Shown here: piece by piece, positions 35,410-45,733 of the stretch
Position numbering within the stretch: the first letter of the stretch is position 1
Layout: the number at the start of each line of letters is the position of its first letter
From: Pseudomonas bohemica
GTDB lineage: Bacteria > Pseudomonadota > Gammaproteobacteria > Pseudomonadales > Pseudomonadaceae
Reading direction: 5' to 3'
NCBI RefSeq assembly: GCF_002934685.1
Contig: NZ_NKHL01000120.1
Location: forward strand, 323,410 to 387,409
DNA: 64,000 nt
Translations under genes and position numbers: made by a program
The notes under the pieces: model-generated
Seen by the model: only the letters and a program-made list of their open reading frames with translations
Databases searched by the model: none
Told to the model about the DNA's origin: nothing

Positions 35410-36309
35410 TCATGTCGACAGGTCACTACGAAAAACCGGTTCTTGCAGGCCTTTGACTCCAGGACGCAGGGCGAACACCCCGCCGGCCAATGGCTGATCA
35501 CCGAGATCGCCGCCAGGACGGATCGAGGTGACGAATAACGTGTCCAGGTCGCGACCTCCGAAAGCGCACATCGACGGCTTCTTCACGGGCACCGGCATCG
35601 AACGATCCAGCTTCCCGGCAGGCGTGAAACGATGGATCAAACCTTCATCGTTGCCGCAGATCCAGTAGCAACCCTCGGCATCCACCGCAGCGCCATCGGG
35701 GCGGCCTGGGTAGTGCTTCATGTCGACGAACAGGCGGCGATCGTGCGGCGTGCCGGTGTCGACGTCGTAATCGAAGGCCCAGATTTTCTGCACGGAGGGA
35801 TGCGAATCGGAGAGGTACATGATGTTGCCGTCAGGGCTGAAGCCCAGACCGTTGGGCACGATCATGTTGGTGACGTATGCGTTAAGCGGTTCGCGCTGGC
35901 CGCTGGCGTAACGGTACAGCTTGCCTACTGCGGACGCTTCGGCCATGTCCATGAACATCGTGCCCGCCCAGAAATGCCCCTGGCGGTCGCAGCGGCCATC
36001 GTTGAAACGCATGCCGGGGCGAGCGTGCTCGACATCGATCAGCCGCTGCGAGGCGAGTGTTCCATCGTCCCGGGGGGTAACGTGGAACAGGCCGTTCTCC
36101 ATCCCGGCCAGCCAGCTGCCGTCGCCGTAGCTGGCGATGCAGGCCAGCATCTGCGGCGCCTCCCAGCGCTGCACACGATTGTCCATCAAGCTCAGGCAGT
36201 TAAGTGTGCGCGCCGGAATATCCACCCAGTAAAGCGCTTGTTCACGTGCGTCCCATACCGGGCACTCGCCCGTGGCATTGCGCGCGTCGAGGACCAGTTC
36301 AGCCTGCAT
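35410..36309 (-). CDS. SMP-30/gluconolactonase-family lactonase
   Basis: This is a six-bladed propeller sugar-lactone hydrolase of 299 residues. The metal-site features include the opening Glu of ATGECPVWD, RFNDGRCDRQGHFWAGTM and NGLGFSPDG...YLSDSH. The uronate dehydrogenase gene immediately upstream makes an aldaro-lactone, which this enzyme would open to the aldaric acid. Start at 36309 (MQAELVLDAR); 36318 (MVTMQ) is equally possible, since neither has a strong ribosome site. The long frame further upstream overlaps udh and is spurious. Confidence 0.88.
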   Translation of the reverse strand: MQAELVLDARNATGECPVWDAREQALYWVDIPARTLNCLSLMDNRVQRWEAPQMLACIASYGDGSWLAGMENGLFHVTPRDDGTLASQRLIDVEHARPGMRFNDGRCDRQGHFWAGTMFMDMAEASAVGKLYRYASGQREPLNAYVTNMIVPNGLGFSPDGNIMYLSDSHPSVQKIWAFDYDVDTGTPHDRRLFVDMKHYPGRPDGAAVDAEGCYWICGNDEGLIHRFTPAGKLDRSMPVPVKKPSMCAFGGRDLDTLFVTSIRPGGDLGDQPLAGGVFALRPGVKGLQEPVFRSDLST

Positions 36310-36376
36310 GGTGACCATCCGGGAGTTTGAAGAGGGCAGGGCGGCCAACCGAGCGTTGGCCGTTTTCAGCGTGGCA

Positions 36377-37201
36377 TCACTGGTCGCCAAACGGACCCGA
36401 TGCGACGAATGCACCACCCTGATAGACCAGCAGCGGATCGTCCGCAGCCGGCATCGGTTGGGCTTCGACCTTGGCGCGGAATTGCTCGGAGCTGTCTTTG
36501 GGCTGGTAGTCCAGATGGCTGGCCAGACGGTTGTCCCACCACACGTTCGCGTTGTCGGAAGCGCCATACACCACGGTATGGCCGACATTGGGCGTGAACA
36601 GGCCACGCTCGATCAATTGCGTCAGGTCGTCGTAGCTCAGCCAGGTGTCCAGCATGCGGCGGTTTTGCGCTTCCGGGAACGAGGAGCCGATGCGAATGCT
36701 CACGGTTTCGATGCCGTAGCGATCGAAGTAAAAGCTGGCGACGTCTTCGCCGTAGGACTTCGACAGCCCGTAATAACTGTCGGGGCGTCGCACGGCGCTG
36801 GCGTCGATGGTCTCGTCCTGACGATAGAAACCGATCACATGATTGGAACTGGCAAACACCACGCGCTTCACGCCATGCCGACGGGCTGCTTCGTAGATGT
36901 GAAAAATGCCGCAGATGTTAGGCCCGAGAATTTCTTCGAAAGGGCGCTCGGTTGAAACGCCGCCAAAGTGCACGATGGCATCGACGCCTTCGACCAGTTG
37001 ATCAATGGCAGCCTTGTCGGCCAGATCACAGATCTGCACTTCTTCGTGCGCGCCCGCGGCTGGGGCCATTTCGACGATGTCGGAAAGACGCAATATTTGG
37101 GCATAGGGCCGCAGGCTGTCGCGCAGCACCTTGCCAAGTCCGCCAGCGGCGCCGGTCAGCAGAAGGCGATTGAATGGGGTGTGGGCACTGTATTGAGTCA
37201 T
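36377..37201 (-). CDS. udh: Uronate (hexuronate) dehydrogenase
   Basis: Udh oxidises D-galacturonate or D-glucuronate to the aldaro-lactone with NAD+, the first step of the oxidative uronate pathway. The 274-residue extended-SDR fold has TGAAGGLGKVL for NAD and Y144-x3-K148 (SYYGLSKSYGED) as catalytic pair. From memory it is very close to the characterised P. syringae Udh throughout, including the end VYQGGAFVASGPFGDQ. The start at 37201 gives the same N-terminus (MTQYSAHTPFNRLLLTG). A promoter and operator-like repeat lie upstream. Confidence 0.93.
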   Translation of the reverse strand: MTQYSAHTPFNRLLLTGAAGGLGKVLRDSLRPYAQILRLSDIVEMAPAAGAHEEVQICDLADKAAIDQLVEGVDAIVHFGGVSTERPFEEILGPNICGIFHIYEAARRHGVKRVVFASSNHVIGFYRQDETIDASAVRRPDSYYGLSKSYGEDVASFYFDRYGIETVSIRIGSSFPEAQNRRMLDTWLSYDDLTQLIERGLFTPNVGHTVVYGASDNANVWWDNRLASHLDYQPKDSSEQFRAKVEAQPMPAADDPLLVYQGGAFVASGPFGDQ

Positions 37202-37237
37202 CGTGAGAAGCCCTGCTTCAAATGTTGTTGTTATTGG

Positions 37238-37259
37238 TGTCATCCGTCGTCGTATGACA
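37238..37259 (-). promoter_or_regulatory. Operator-like repeat before udh
   Basis: TGTCAT (37238-37243) and ATGACA (37254-37259) form a perfect inverted repeat centred about 13 bases downstream of the predicted start of the udh transcript, a location suited to a repressor. The regulator is not encoded next to it; a GntR- or IclR-type protein is possible. Confidence 0.55.
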
Positions 37260-37268
37260 TATCGCCGG

Positions 37269-37298
37269 ATTATCGGCAGCGGTAACAATTTTTGTCAA
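37269..37298 (-). promoter_or_regulatory. Sigma70-type promoter of udh-lactonase
   Basis: On the minus strand TTGACA (37298-37293) and GATAAT (37274-37269) are 18 bases apart. The -35 box is a perfect consensus. The transcript should start near 37262, about 60 bases before the udh ATG. Confidence 0.7.
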
Positions 37299-37310
37299 CG
37301 AGTGCCATGT

Positions 37311-37400
37311 GTGTAGACGCGCCCTTGCCCGCGATGAAGGAACACGCGGTGAATCCGGCACATCGCGTTGTTCCTGTCGCGGGCAAGCGCGTCCCCACAA
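37311..37400. repeat. REPIN of a second REP family
   Basis: Arms GACGCGCCCTTGCCCGCGA (from 37316) and TCGCGGGCAAGCGCGTC (37377-37393) are inverted, with an inner GGAACACGCG/CGCGTTGTTCC stem. The core GCTTGCCCGCGA differs from the GGAGTGAGCTTGCTCAC family that dominates the window. It separates the divergent udh and rbsB-like promoters. Confidence 0.8.
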
Positions 37401-37474
37401 AAAGCGATGAGATGATCCCCGACCAGCGTCTGCTCCTGGCTGTTGCGAACCCCCGATTTCTCTGCTAGTTTCGA

Positions 37475-37494
37475 AAATGTTAACGATGACATTT
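37475..37494 (+). promoter_or_regulatory. Candidate LacI-family operator before the sugar importer
   Basis: TGTTAACGATGACA (37478-37491) is an imperfect palindrome with the central CG typical of LacI-family operators, and it extends to AAATGT...ACATTT. It lies 36 bases before the binding-protein ATG. A very similar site stands upstream of the lacI-type gene at 46860-46875, pointing to that protein as the regulator. Confidence 0.65.
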
Positions 37495-37529
37495 CCGCTT
37501 TAACAATAAAAACAACGGGATTTTTCGCT

Positions 37530-38474
37530 ATGACAACTCGCCTAAAGCAGGGCTTCTCCGCCGTCCTCTGTTCGCTCGCCGTCGCTGTGGCCTGTGCCAG
37601 CTCCTTTGCCGTTCAGGCGGCCGATGCCAAAAGCGGTCCACTGAAGATCGGGGCCTCGTTTCAAGAGATCAACAATCCCTATTTCGTGACCATGAAGGAC
37701 GCGCTGCAGGACGCCGCTGGCAGTATCGGCGCGACCTTGCTGGTGACCGACGCTCGTCACGATGTCTCCAAGCAGATCAGCGATATCGAGGACATGCTGC
37801 AAAAGGGCATCGACATTCTGATCATCAACCCGACCGATACAGTGGGCGTGCAGTCAGCAGTCAAGCAAGCCCATGACAAAGGCGTCGTGGTGGTCGCGGT
37901 GGATGCGCAGGCCGATGGCCCGCTGGATGCGTTCGTCGGCTCGAAGAACTTCGATGCGGGCGTTCAGGCCTGTGATTACCTGGCCAGGAACATCGGCGGC
38001 AAAGGCGACGTCGGCATTCTCGATGGCATCGCGGTAGTGCCGATCCTCGAGCGCGTTCGCGGTTGCAAGGAAGCGCTGGGCAAGTACCCGGACATCAAGA
38101 TCGTCAGCATTCAGAACGGCAAGCAGGAACGTGATCAGGCGCTCAGCGTGACCGAGAACATGCTTCAGGCGCAGCCGAATCTCAAAGGCCTGTTCAGCGT
38201 CAACGACAACGGCTCGCTCGGTGCGCTGGCGGCTATCGAATCCAGCGGCATGGACGTCAAGCTGACCAGCGTCGACGGCTCGCCGGAAGCGATCAAGGAA
38301 ATCCAGAAGCCGAACACCAAGTTCATCGCCACCTCCGCGCAATACCCCCGCGATCAGGTGCGTCTGGCGCTGGGGCTGGCGCTTGCCAGGAAGTGGGGCT
38401 CGCAAGTCCCGGCGACCATTCCGGTGGACATCCTGCTGGTGGATCAGGCCAAGGCCAAAACCTTTTCCTGGTAA
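37530..38474 (+). CDS. Periplasmic sugar-binding protein (RbsB-like)
   Basis: The 314-residue exported protein has a signal peptide (VLCSLAVAVACASSFAVQAA) and a Peripla_BP_4 fold: KIGASFQEINNPYFVTMKD, IDILIINPTD, VAVDAQADG, NDNGSLGALAAIE. Such proteins bind pentoses, hexoses or polyols. The start at 37530 (MTTRLKQGF) precedes a normal signal peptide; a GTG/ATG further up would add 29 odd residues. The ATPase and permease genes follow. The linked catabolic genes suggest a sugar alcohol or ketopentose as substrate. Confidence 0.92.
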   Translation: MTTRLKQGFSAVLCSLAVAVACASSFAVQAADAKSGPLKIGASFQEINNPYFVTMKDALQDAAGSIGATLLVTDARHDVSKQISDIEDMLQKGIDILIINPTDTVGVQSAVKQAHDKGVVVVAVDAQADGPLDAFVGSKNFDAGVQACDYLARNIGGKGDVGILDGIAVVPILERVRGCKEALGKYPDIKIVSIQNGKQERDQALSVTENMLQAQPNLKGLFSVNDNGSLGALAAIESSGMDVKLTSVDGSPEAIKEIQKPNTKFIATSAQYPRDQVRLALGLALARKWGSQVPATIPVDILLVDQAKAKTFSW

Positions 38475-38558
38475 CGGGCCTGTCGTTGCTCGCTTGACCT
38501 TCTCCGGGTCACGCGAGCACCACCGATTCGAGCGAGTTTCTGCTTTGGCGAGGTGCGC

Positions 38559-40053
<1,495 letters not shown>

Positions 40054-40070
<17 letters not shown>

Positions 40071-41034
40071 AACCATGACCAGACAACCCGGCCAGATGAA
40101 GCTCAACTTCGCCCGACTGATCCGCTCACCTGCGTTCTATCCCTTCGTCGGGCTGGTGGTGGTAACGGTGTTCATGATCTTCGCCAGCGACAAATTCCTC
40201 ACCGGCGCCAACCTGGAGAACATCGCGCGACAAGTGTCGATCAACGCGATCATCGCCGTGGGCATGACCTGCGTGATTCTCACCGGCGGTATCGATTTGT
40301 CAGTGGGGCCGGTGATGGCGCTGTCCGGCACGCTGACCACGGGCTTGATGGTCGCCGGTGTTCCGGCGCCGGTTGCGATTCTCATCGGTCTGCTGGTTGG
40401 CGTGGGCTTTGGTGTCGGCAACGGCATCTTCGTCGCTTACCTGAAGATGCCGCCGATCATCGTCACCCTCGCGACCATGGGCATCGCCCGCGGCTTGGGC
40501 CTGATGTACACCGACGGCTACCCGATCTCGGGCATGCCTGACTGGTTCGCCTGGTTCGGTCGCGGGACCCTGTTCGGGATTCAGGTACCGATCCTGATCA
40601 TGCTGCTGACCTACTTCGTTGCCTGGGTACTGCTGCAGCACACGCGCATCGGTCGCTATGTGTATGCCATTGGCGGCAACGAGGAAGCGGTGCGCCTGTC
40701 TGGCGTGCGTGCCTCGCGGTTCAAGCTGCTGGTGTATTCGATCAGCGGCCTGACCGCGGCGATTGCCGGGCTGGTGCTGTCGTCGCGCCTGATGAGCGGC
40801 CAACCCAACGCCGGGGTCGGTTTCGAGCTGGATGCAATTGCTGCCGTTGTACTCGGTGGCGCTTCGATTGCTGGCGGACGTGGCGTGATCATCGGCACGC
40901 TGGTTGGCGCGCTGTTGCTGGGCGTGCTCAACAACGGGTTGAACATGCTCGGCGTCTCGCCGTATGTGCAGAGCGTGATCAAGGGCGCAATCATTTTGCT
41001 GGCGATTTTCATCAGTCGGCAGCGGCATAAATAA
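40054..41034 (+). CDS. Sugar ABC transporter permease (RbsC-like)
   Basis: This is an inner-membrane permease of 326 residues with about ten helices and the RbsC-family segments TGGIDLSVGPVMALSG, GNEEAVRLSGVR and GGASIAGGRGVIIGTLVGA. GTG at 40054 follows GGGAG with 8-base spacing and overlaps the rbsA-like stop; the ATG at 40075 is a less likely start. After the gene comes a REP copy and the large tandem array, which separates importer from catabolic genes. Confidence 0.94.
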
Positions 41035-41057
41035 GACAGGTGATGACTGTTCCGGCG

Positions 41058-41918
41058 CCTTCGTGAGCAAGCTCACTCCCACAGTTGGTCTGTGGTGTGG
41101 CCACTGCTTGCAGCCATATGCAGGATTTGTAGAGGTGGAGACGCACTTGTTTTTGATCAGGCACGAAGCCGGTGGTGTGGCGACTATTTGTAGCCATGCG
41201 CAGGATTTGTAGAGGTGGCGAGCACGCTTGCTTTGATCAGGCACGAGGCCTGTGGTGTGGCGACTGTTTGCAGCCATGCGCAGGATTTATAGAAGGGGCT
41301 ACACACTGGTTTTTGATCTGGCAAGGCCTGTGGCGTGACCACTATTTGCAGCCATACACAGGGTTTTTAGAGGTGGCGAGCACGCTTGTTTTTGATCAGG
41401 CACAAGGCCTGTGGTGTGGCGGCTATTTGTAGCCATGCGCAGGATTTATAGAAGGGGCTACACACTTGTTTTTGATCAGGCACAAGGCCTGTGGTGTGGC
41501 CACTGTTTGCAGCTATGCGCAGGATTTTTAGAGGTGGAGACGCACTTGTTTTTGATCAGGCACGAAGCCGGTGGTGTGGCGACTATTTGCAGCTATGCGC
41601 AGGATTTGTAGAGGTGGCGAGCACGCTTGCTTTTGATTAGACACAAGGCTTGTGGTGTGGCGACTGTTTGCAGCCATGCGCAGGATTTGTAGAGATGGAG
41701 ACGCACTTGTTTTTGATCAAACACAAAGCAAGTGGTGTGGCGAATGTTTTCAGCCATGCGCAGGGTTTATAGAAGGGGCTACACACGTGTTTTTGATCAG
41801 GCACAAGGCCTGTGGTGTGGCGACTATTTGTAGCCATGCGCAGGCTTTGTAGAGGTGGCGAGCACATGTGTTTTTGATCAAGCACAAGACCTGTGGGAGT
41901 GAGCTTGCTCACGAAAGG
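41058..41918. repeat. Tandem array of ten ~80-bp units flanked by inverted REPs
   Basis: GTGGTGTGG-like unit starts occur at 41092, 41172, 41252, 41330, 41411, 41491, 41571, 41652, 41732 and 41812, so the period is 80-81 bases with one 78-base unit. Each unit runs GTGGTGTGGCGACTGTTTGC, AGCCATGCGCAGGATTTGTA, a variable block and TTTTTGATCAGGCACAAGGC. The variable block has three forms: GGTGGAGACGCAC (A), GGTGGCGAGCACG (B) and AAGGGGCTACACA (C), in the order A B C B C A B A C B. A REP copy precedes the array (41060-41085) and its inverse closes it (41891-41917). Frames inside it follow the repeats and are not genes. Confidence 0.9.
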
Positions 41919-41994
41919 GCCGGTCCAGCACCAACGAATCGAAAGTGAAATCAGCGGCCAAATCAGCCGCCCGAACAACAACAGGTGAACCGAC

Positions 41995-43086
41995 ATGGAA
42001 CAAAACACAAAAACCACCATGCAAGCCGTCGTCTGCCACGCGCCGAAGGACTACCGACTCGAACTCATCAGCAAGCCCGTGGCCCGCGCCAATGAGCTGG
42101 TGATTCGCATCGGCGCCTGTGGCATCTGTGCCAGCGACTGCAAATGCCACTCGGGCGCGGCAATGTTCTGGGGGGGCGAAAACCCGTGGGTCAAGGCGCC
42201 TGTCGTGCCTGGTCACGAATTCTTTGGCTACGTGGATTCGGTTGGCGACGGCGCTGAAGAGCACTTCGACGTGAAGGTCGGCGACAAGGTTATCGCTGAG
42301 CAAATCGTGCCCTGCGAGAAGTGCAAATTCTGCAAATCCGGCAAGTACTGGATGTGCGAAGTGCACAATATTTTCGGCTTCCAGAAGGACGTGGCCGAAG
42401 GCGGCATGGCGCAGTACATGCGCATTCCGAAGACGGCCATCGTGCACAAGATTCCCGAGTCGGTTTCGCTGGAAGACTCCGCGCTGATCGAGCCGATGGC
42501 CTGCTCGATCCATACGGTCAATCGTGGCGACGTGCAGCTCGATGACGTGCTGGTGATCGCGGGCGCAGGCACGCTGGGCCTGTGCATGGTCCAGGTCGCC
42601 GCGCTGAAGACGCCGAAGAAACTGGTGGTCATCGACATGGTCGACGAGCGTCTGGAGTTGGCGAAGAAATTCGGCGCCGACGTGGTGATCAACCCCAGCC
42701 GCGACAATGCCAAAGAGATCATCAACGGCCTCACCGATGGCTATGGCTGCGATGTGTATATCGAGACCACCGGCGTGCCGGTCGGCGTGACTCAGGGGCT
42801 GGACCTGATCCGCAAACTGGGCCGTTTCGTCGAGTTCAGCGTGTTCGGTGCCGAGACCAGCGCCGACTGGTCGATCATCGGCGACCGCAAGGAACTGGAC
42901 GTGCGCGGCGCTCACCTGGGTCCGTACTGCTACCCGATCGCCATCGACCTGTTCGAGCGTGGGCTGGTGACGTCCGAAGGCATCGTCACCCATGATTTCG
43001 GGCTGGATGATTATGCCGAGGCGTTCGAGCTGGCCAATTCGACCAAGTCGATCAAAGTGCTGCTCAAGCCGGTAGCCGGGGCCTGA
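41995..43086 (+). CDS. Zinc-dependent polyol dehydrogenase (EltD-like)
   Basis: This is a medium-chain, NAD-dependent zinc alcohol dehydrogenase of 363 residues. Catalytic zinc ligands are C45 (GICASD) and H74-E75 (PGHEF); structural zinc is held by C107, C110, C113 and C121 (CEKCKFCKSGKYWMC); the NAD loop is AGAGTLGLCMVQ. The opening MQAVVCHAPKDYRLE and SGAAMFWG resemble erythritol/L-threitol dehydrogenase (EltD) of Mycobacterium, from memory. With the FGGY kinase and the SDR next to it, oxidation of xylitol, threitol or a similar polyol to a ketose is inferred. AGGTGA precedes the ATG. Confidence 0.88.
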   Translation: MEQNTKTTMQAVVCHAPKDYRLELISKPVARANELVIRIGACGICASDCKCHSGAAMFWGGENPWVKAPVVPGHEFFGYVDSVGDGAEEHFDVKVGDKVIAEQIVPCEKCKFCKSGKYWMCEVHNIFGFQKDVAEGGMAQYMRIPKTAIVHKIPESVSLEDSALIEPMACSIHTVNRGDVQLDDVLVIAGAGTLGLCMVQVAALKTPKKLVVIDMVDERLELAKKFGADVVINPSRDNAKEIINGLTDGYGCDVYIETTGVPVGVTQGLDLIRKLGRFVEFSVFGAETSADWSIIGDRKELDVRGAHLGPYCYPIAIDLFERGLVTSEGIVTHDFGLDDYAEAFELANSTKSIKVLLKPVAGA

Positions 43087-43106
43087 GTTGGGGTGCTGGG
43101 GATGAC

Positions 43107-43202
43107 GCTTTCGTGAGCAAGCTCACTCCCACAGTAATCGGCGGTGTGGCAGATTTTGTTGCCATGCACTGAACCTGTGGGAGTGAGCTTGCTCACGAAG
43201 GC
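43107..43202. repeat. REPIN between polyol dehydrogenase and kinase
   Basis: Arms TTCGTGAGCAAGCTCACTCC (from 43110) and its inverse (GGGAGTGAGCTTGCTCACGA, to 43198) bracket a loop reading GGTGTGGCAGATTTTGTTGC then CATGC. This loop closely resembles the opening half of the 80-bp units of the 41-kb array, showing where those units may come from. Confidence 0.9.
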
Positions 43203-43262
43203 ATATGCCCTGGCATCGCCGATTCCAAAGCCTGAAAGCCAATAACAAGAGAGCGCACCAAG

Positions 43263-44795
43263 ATGGAATACGTCATCGGGGTCGACATCGGCACCCAGAG
43301 CACCAAGGCATTGCTGGTCGATGCTCAGGGTCGGATCGTCGCGCAGCACAGCCACGGCTACAAGGTCGACACCCCCAAACCGCGCTGGGCGGAGCAATGG
43401 CCGCAGGTCTGGCTCGATGCCGTGGAAATCTGCGTCACCGCCTGCATGCACAAGAGCGGCGTGCCCAGAGACAGCGTCAAATCCCTGTGCGTCAGCAGCC
43501 TGTATGGCGGCTCCGGCATCGCCGTAGACGCCCAGATCAAACCGCTGTATCCGTGCCTGATCTGGATGGATCGGCGTGCCGAAGAGCAGGTCGAGTGGGT
43601 CAATAAGAATGTCGATATCGAGCGCCTGTATTCGATCACCGGCAATTCCGTGGACAGTTATTACGGCTTCACCAAGATGCTCTGGCTCAAGGACAAACAG
43701 CCGCAAATCTGGGCCGATACGCGTTATTTGCTGCCGCCCAACAGCTACGTCAACTACTGCCTCACCGGCGAGATAGCGGTCGATCACAGTTCCGCTGGCA
43801 ACATCGGCGGCGTCTACGATATCGAGGCACGCAGTTGGTCGACGCAGATGCTCGACGCACTCGGCATCGCGTCATCAATGATGCCCGAGCGGCTGGTGCA
43901 CTCCGGCGAGGTGGTCGGCGGGTTGCTGGCTGATTGGGCCGAGCGTCTGGGCCTCTCGGCAGGCATTCCTTTGCTCGGCGGTGGCGTCGATGCGGCGATG
44001 GCGACCTTCGCGGCGGGCGTCACTCAGGCTGGCAACCACGTGGCCATGATCGGCACCAGCATGTGTTGGGGCTACCTCAATCAGCAGGTCGATGCACGGC
44101 ATGGCCTGGTGAGTTTCCCCCACGTCTTCAACGGCGCCAAAGACCTCTACATCTTCGGCGGGGCGATTACAGCGGGCGCCTCGGTCAGTTGGTTTCGCGA
44201 GCAGTTCTGCCAGGCTGAAGAGCAACAGGGCCGCGAGACGAATGAAGACAGCCACGTCATTCTCGAACGCGCCGCGACGCAGATTCCCGCAGGCAGCGAC
44301 GGCGTGCTGTTCCAGCCCTACCTGATGGGCGAACGCAGCCCGATCTGGGATGCCAGGGCCAGCGGCAGTTTCGTCGGGCTCAACCTCTATCACACACGCA
44401 TTCACCTGTACCGCGCGGTATTGGAAGGCGTCACCTTCGCCCTACGCCACAACATCGAAGCCGGTGCCAGAGGCGCGCAATCCCTGGACCCACGATTGAT
44501 CGTGGTCGGCGGCGCGAGCCATTCGGATCTGTGGATGCAGATCATCGCCGACGTCACCAACTTCCCGGTCTACACCATCGTGCAGGAAGTGGAAGCAGCG
44601 CTGGGTGCGGCACTGCTCGCAGCCCACGCCGTAGGGTTGGTGGACGAGGCGCAGGTACATACAGGCTGGGTGCAGCTGGAGCGCAGGGCCGAACCGCAGG
44701 CCGAGAATGTGGCGCTGTATTCGCGTTTGTTCGCCGATTACGTGGCGCTGTATCCGGCGCTCAAACCCATCATGCATCGTCTGCAGGGAGCTTGA
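43263..44795 (+). CDS. FGGY-family carbohydrate kinase (xylulokinase-like)
   Basis: The 510-residue kinase has the FGGY hallmarks: GVDIGTQSTKALLVD (phosphate 1), the catalytic Asp region (LIWMDRRAEEQ; GGGVDAAMATFAAGV), YLMGERSPIWDARASG and GGASHSDLWMQIIADVTN (adenosine). It would phosphorylate the ketose made by the linked dehydrogenases; D-xylulose is the simplest guess. Alternatives are another pentulose or a tetrulose. The SDR starts three bases after the stop. Confidence 0.9.
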   Translation: MEYVIGVDIGTQSTKALLVDAQGRIVAQHSHGYKVDTPKPRWAEQWPQVWLDAVEICVTACMHKSGVPRDSVKSLCVSSLYGGSGIAVDAQIKPLYPCLIWMDRRAEEQVEWVNKNVDIERLYSITGNSVDSYYGFTKMLWLKDKQPQIWADTRYLLPPNSYVNYCLTGEIAVDHSSAGNIGGVYDIEARSWSTQMLDALGIASSMMPERLVHSGEVVGGLLADWAERLGLSAGIPLLGGGVDAAMATFAAGVTQAGNHVAMIGTSMCWGYLNQQVDARHGLVSFPHVFNGAKDLYIFGGAITAGASVSWFREQFCQAEEQQGRETNEDSHVILERAATQIPAGSDGVLFQPYLMGERSPIWDARASGSFVGLNLYHTRIHLYRAVLEGVTFALRHNIEAGARGAQSLDPRLIVVGGASHSDLWMQIIADVTNFPVYTIVQEVEAALGAALLAAHAVGLVDEAQVHTGWVQLERRAEPQAENVALYSRLFADYVALYPALKPIMHRLQGA

Positions 44796-44797
44796 AT

Positions 44798-45535
44798 GTG
44801 AACACTGCCCACTTCGATTTCAGCGGCCAGCGCATTCTGGTGACCGGGGCCAGCAGCGGTATTGGCTGGGAAGTCGCACAGCAATTGCTCATCAGCGGCG
44901 CCGAGGTATACGCCCTGGGGCGCGACGCGCTGGCACTGCATAAACTGGAAGCTCAAGGCTGTCACGTGCTGCGCGCGGACATCGGCGAGGCACCGCAACT
45001 GGCCACTGTGCTCGCCGGGCTGCCGGTGATGCACGGCCTGGTCAACTGCGCGGGGATTTCCATTCTCGAAGCCGCGACAGAGGTCAGCGCCGCTGCGTTC
45101 GATCAGGTCATGACGGTCAATGTGCGCGCCGCGGCGATGGTCGCGGCGAGCGTGGCGAAGGCTATGATCGGCGAGGGCGTGGCGGGCAGCATCGTCAACG
45201 TGTCGAGCCAGGCGTCATTGGTGGCGTTGGACGATCATCTGAGTTATTGCGCATCCAAAGGCGCGATGGACGCCATGACCCGCGTGCAATGTGGCGAGTG
45301 GGGCAGGCACGGAATCCGCGTCAACAGCGTCAACCCTACGGTCACGCTGACGCCTATGGCGCAGATGGCGTGGAGCGAACCGAGCAAGCGCGACCCGGCG
45401 TTGGCGGCGATTCCGCTTGGGCGTTTTGCCCAGACGTCCGAAGTCGCCGCACCGATTCTGTTCCTGCTCAGTAGCGCGGCGTCGATGATCAGCGGGGTGT
45501 CATTGCCGATCGATGGGGGGTATACGAGTCGTTGA
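44798..45535 (+). CDS. Short-chain dehydrogenase (L-xylulose reductase-like)
   Basis: The 245-residue classical SDR has TGASSGIG for the cofactor, NVSSQ (S136/S137), Y150 and K154 (SYCASK), and ends in SGVSLPIDGGYTSR. The segment NPTVTLTPMAQMAWSEPSK, then IPLGRFA, closely recalls dicarbonyl/L-xylulose reductase, which interconverts L-xylulose and xylitol. GTG at 44798 follows AGGGAG by 7 bases and gives the right N-terminus. It is the last gene of the likely operon. Confidence 0.88.
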   Translation: MNTAHFDFSGQRILVTGASSGIGWEVAQQLLISGAEVYALGRDALALHKLEAQGCHVLRADIGEAPQLATVLAGLPVMHGLVNCAGISILEAATEVSAAAFDQVMTVNVRAAAMVAASVAKAMIGEGVAGSIVNVSSQASLVALDDHLSYCASKGAMDAMTRVQCGEWGRHGIRVNSVNPTVTLTPMAQMAWSEPSKRDPALAAIPLGRFAQTSEVAAPILFLLSSAASMISGVSLPIDGGYTSR

Positions 45536-45572
45536 TTCATGAGTCCGGCGCGATATGGCTGCTGGTCGCATA

Positions 45573-45670
45573 CCCCTGTGGGAGTGAGCTTGCTCACGAA
45601 GAGGTGGGTACATCCGCCAAATTTTCAGCGGCTGAAGCTTAGCCTTCGTGAGCAAGCTCACTCCCACGGG
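45573..45670. repeat. REPIN between SDR and lacI-type gene
   Basis: CCTGTGGGAGTGAGCTTGCT (from 45576) and its inverse (AGCAAGCTCACTCCCACGGG, to 45670) bracket about 40 bases that include CGCCAAATTTTCAGCGGC. It stands between the 3' ends of two convergent genes and may act as their shared 3' structure. Confidence 0.9.
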
Positions 45671-45733
45671 TCGGGTGTTGATCTCGCCTGAAGTGCCAGG
45701 TCGCTTGCGACGCGTCGTGAACGAGCGCTGGCG

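Noticed and set aside
41172..41852. Short frames of 60-86 codons with shared VFDQAQGLWCG-like segments
   Set aside because: They are translations of the 80-bp repeat; the period is not a multiple of three and there are no ribosome sites.
41058..41918. Possible CRISPR array
   Set aside because: Repeats are contiguous 80-bp units without unique spacers of regular length, there are no cas genes, and the units derive from a REPIN loop.
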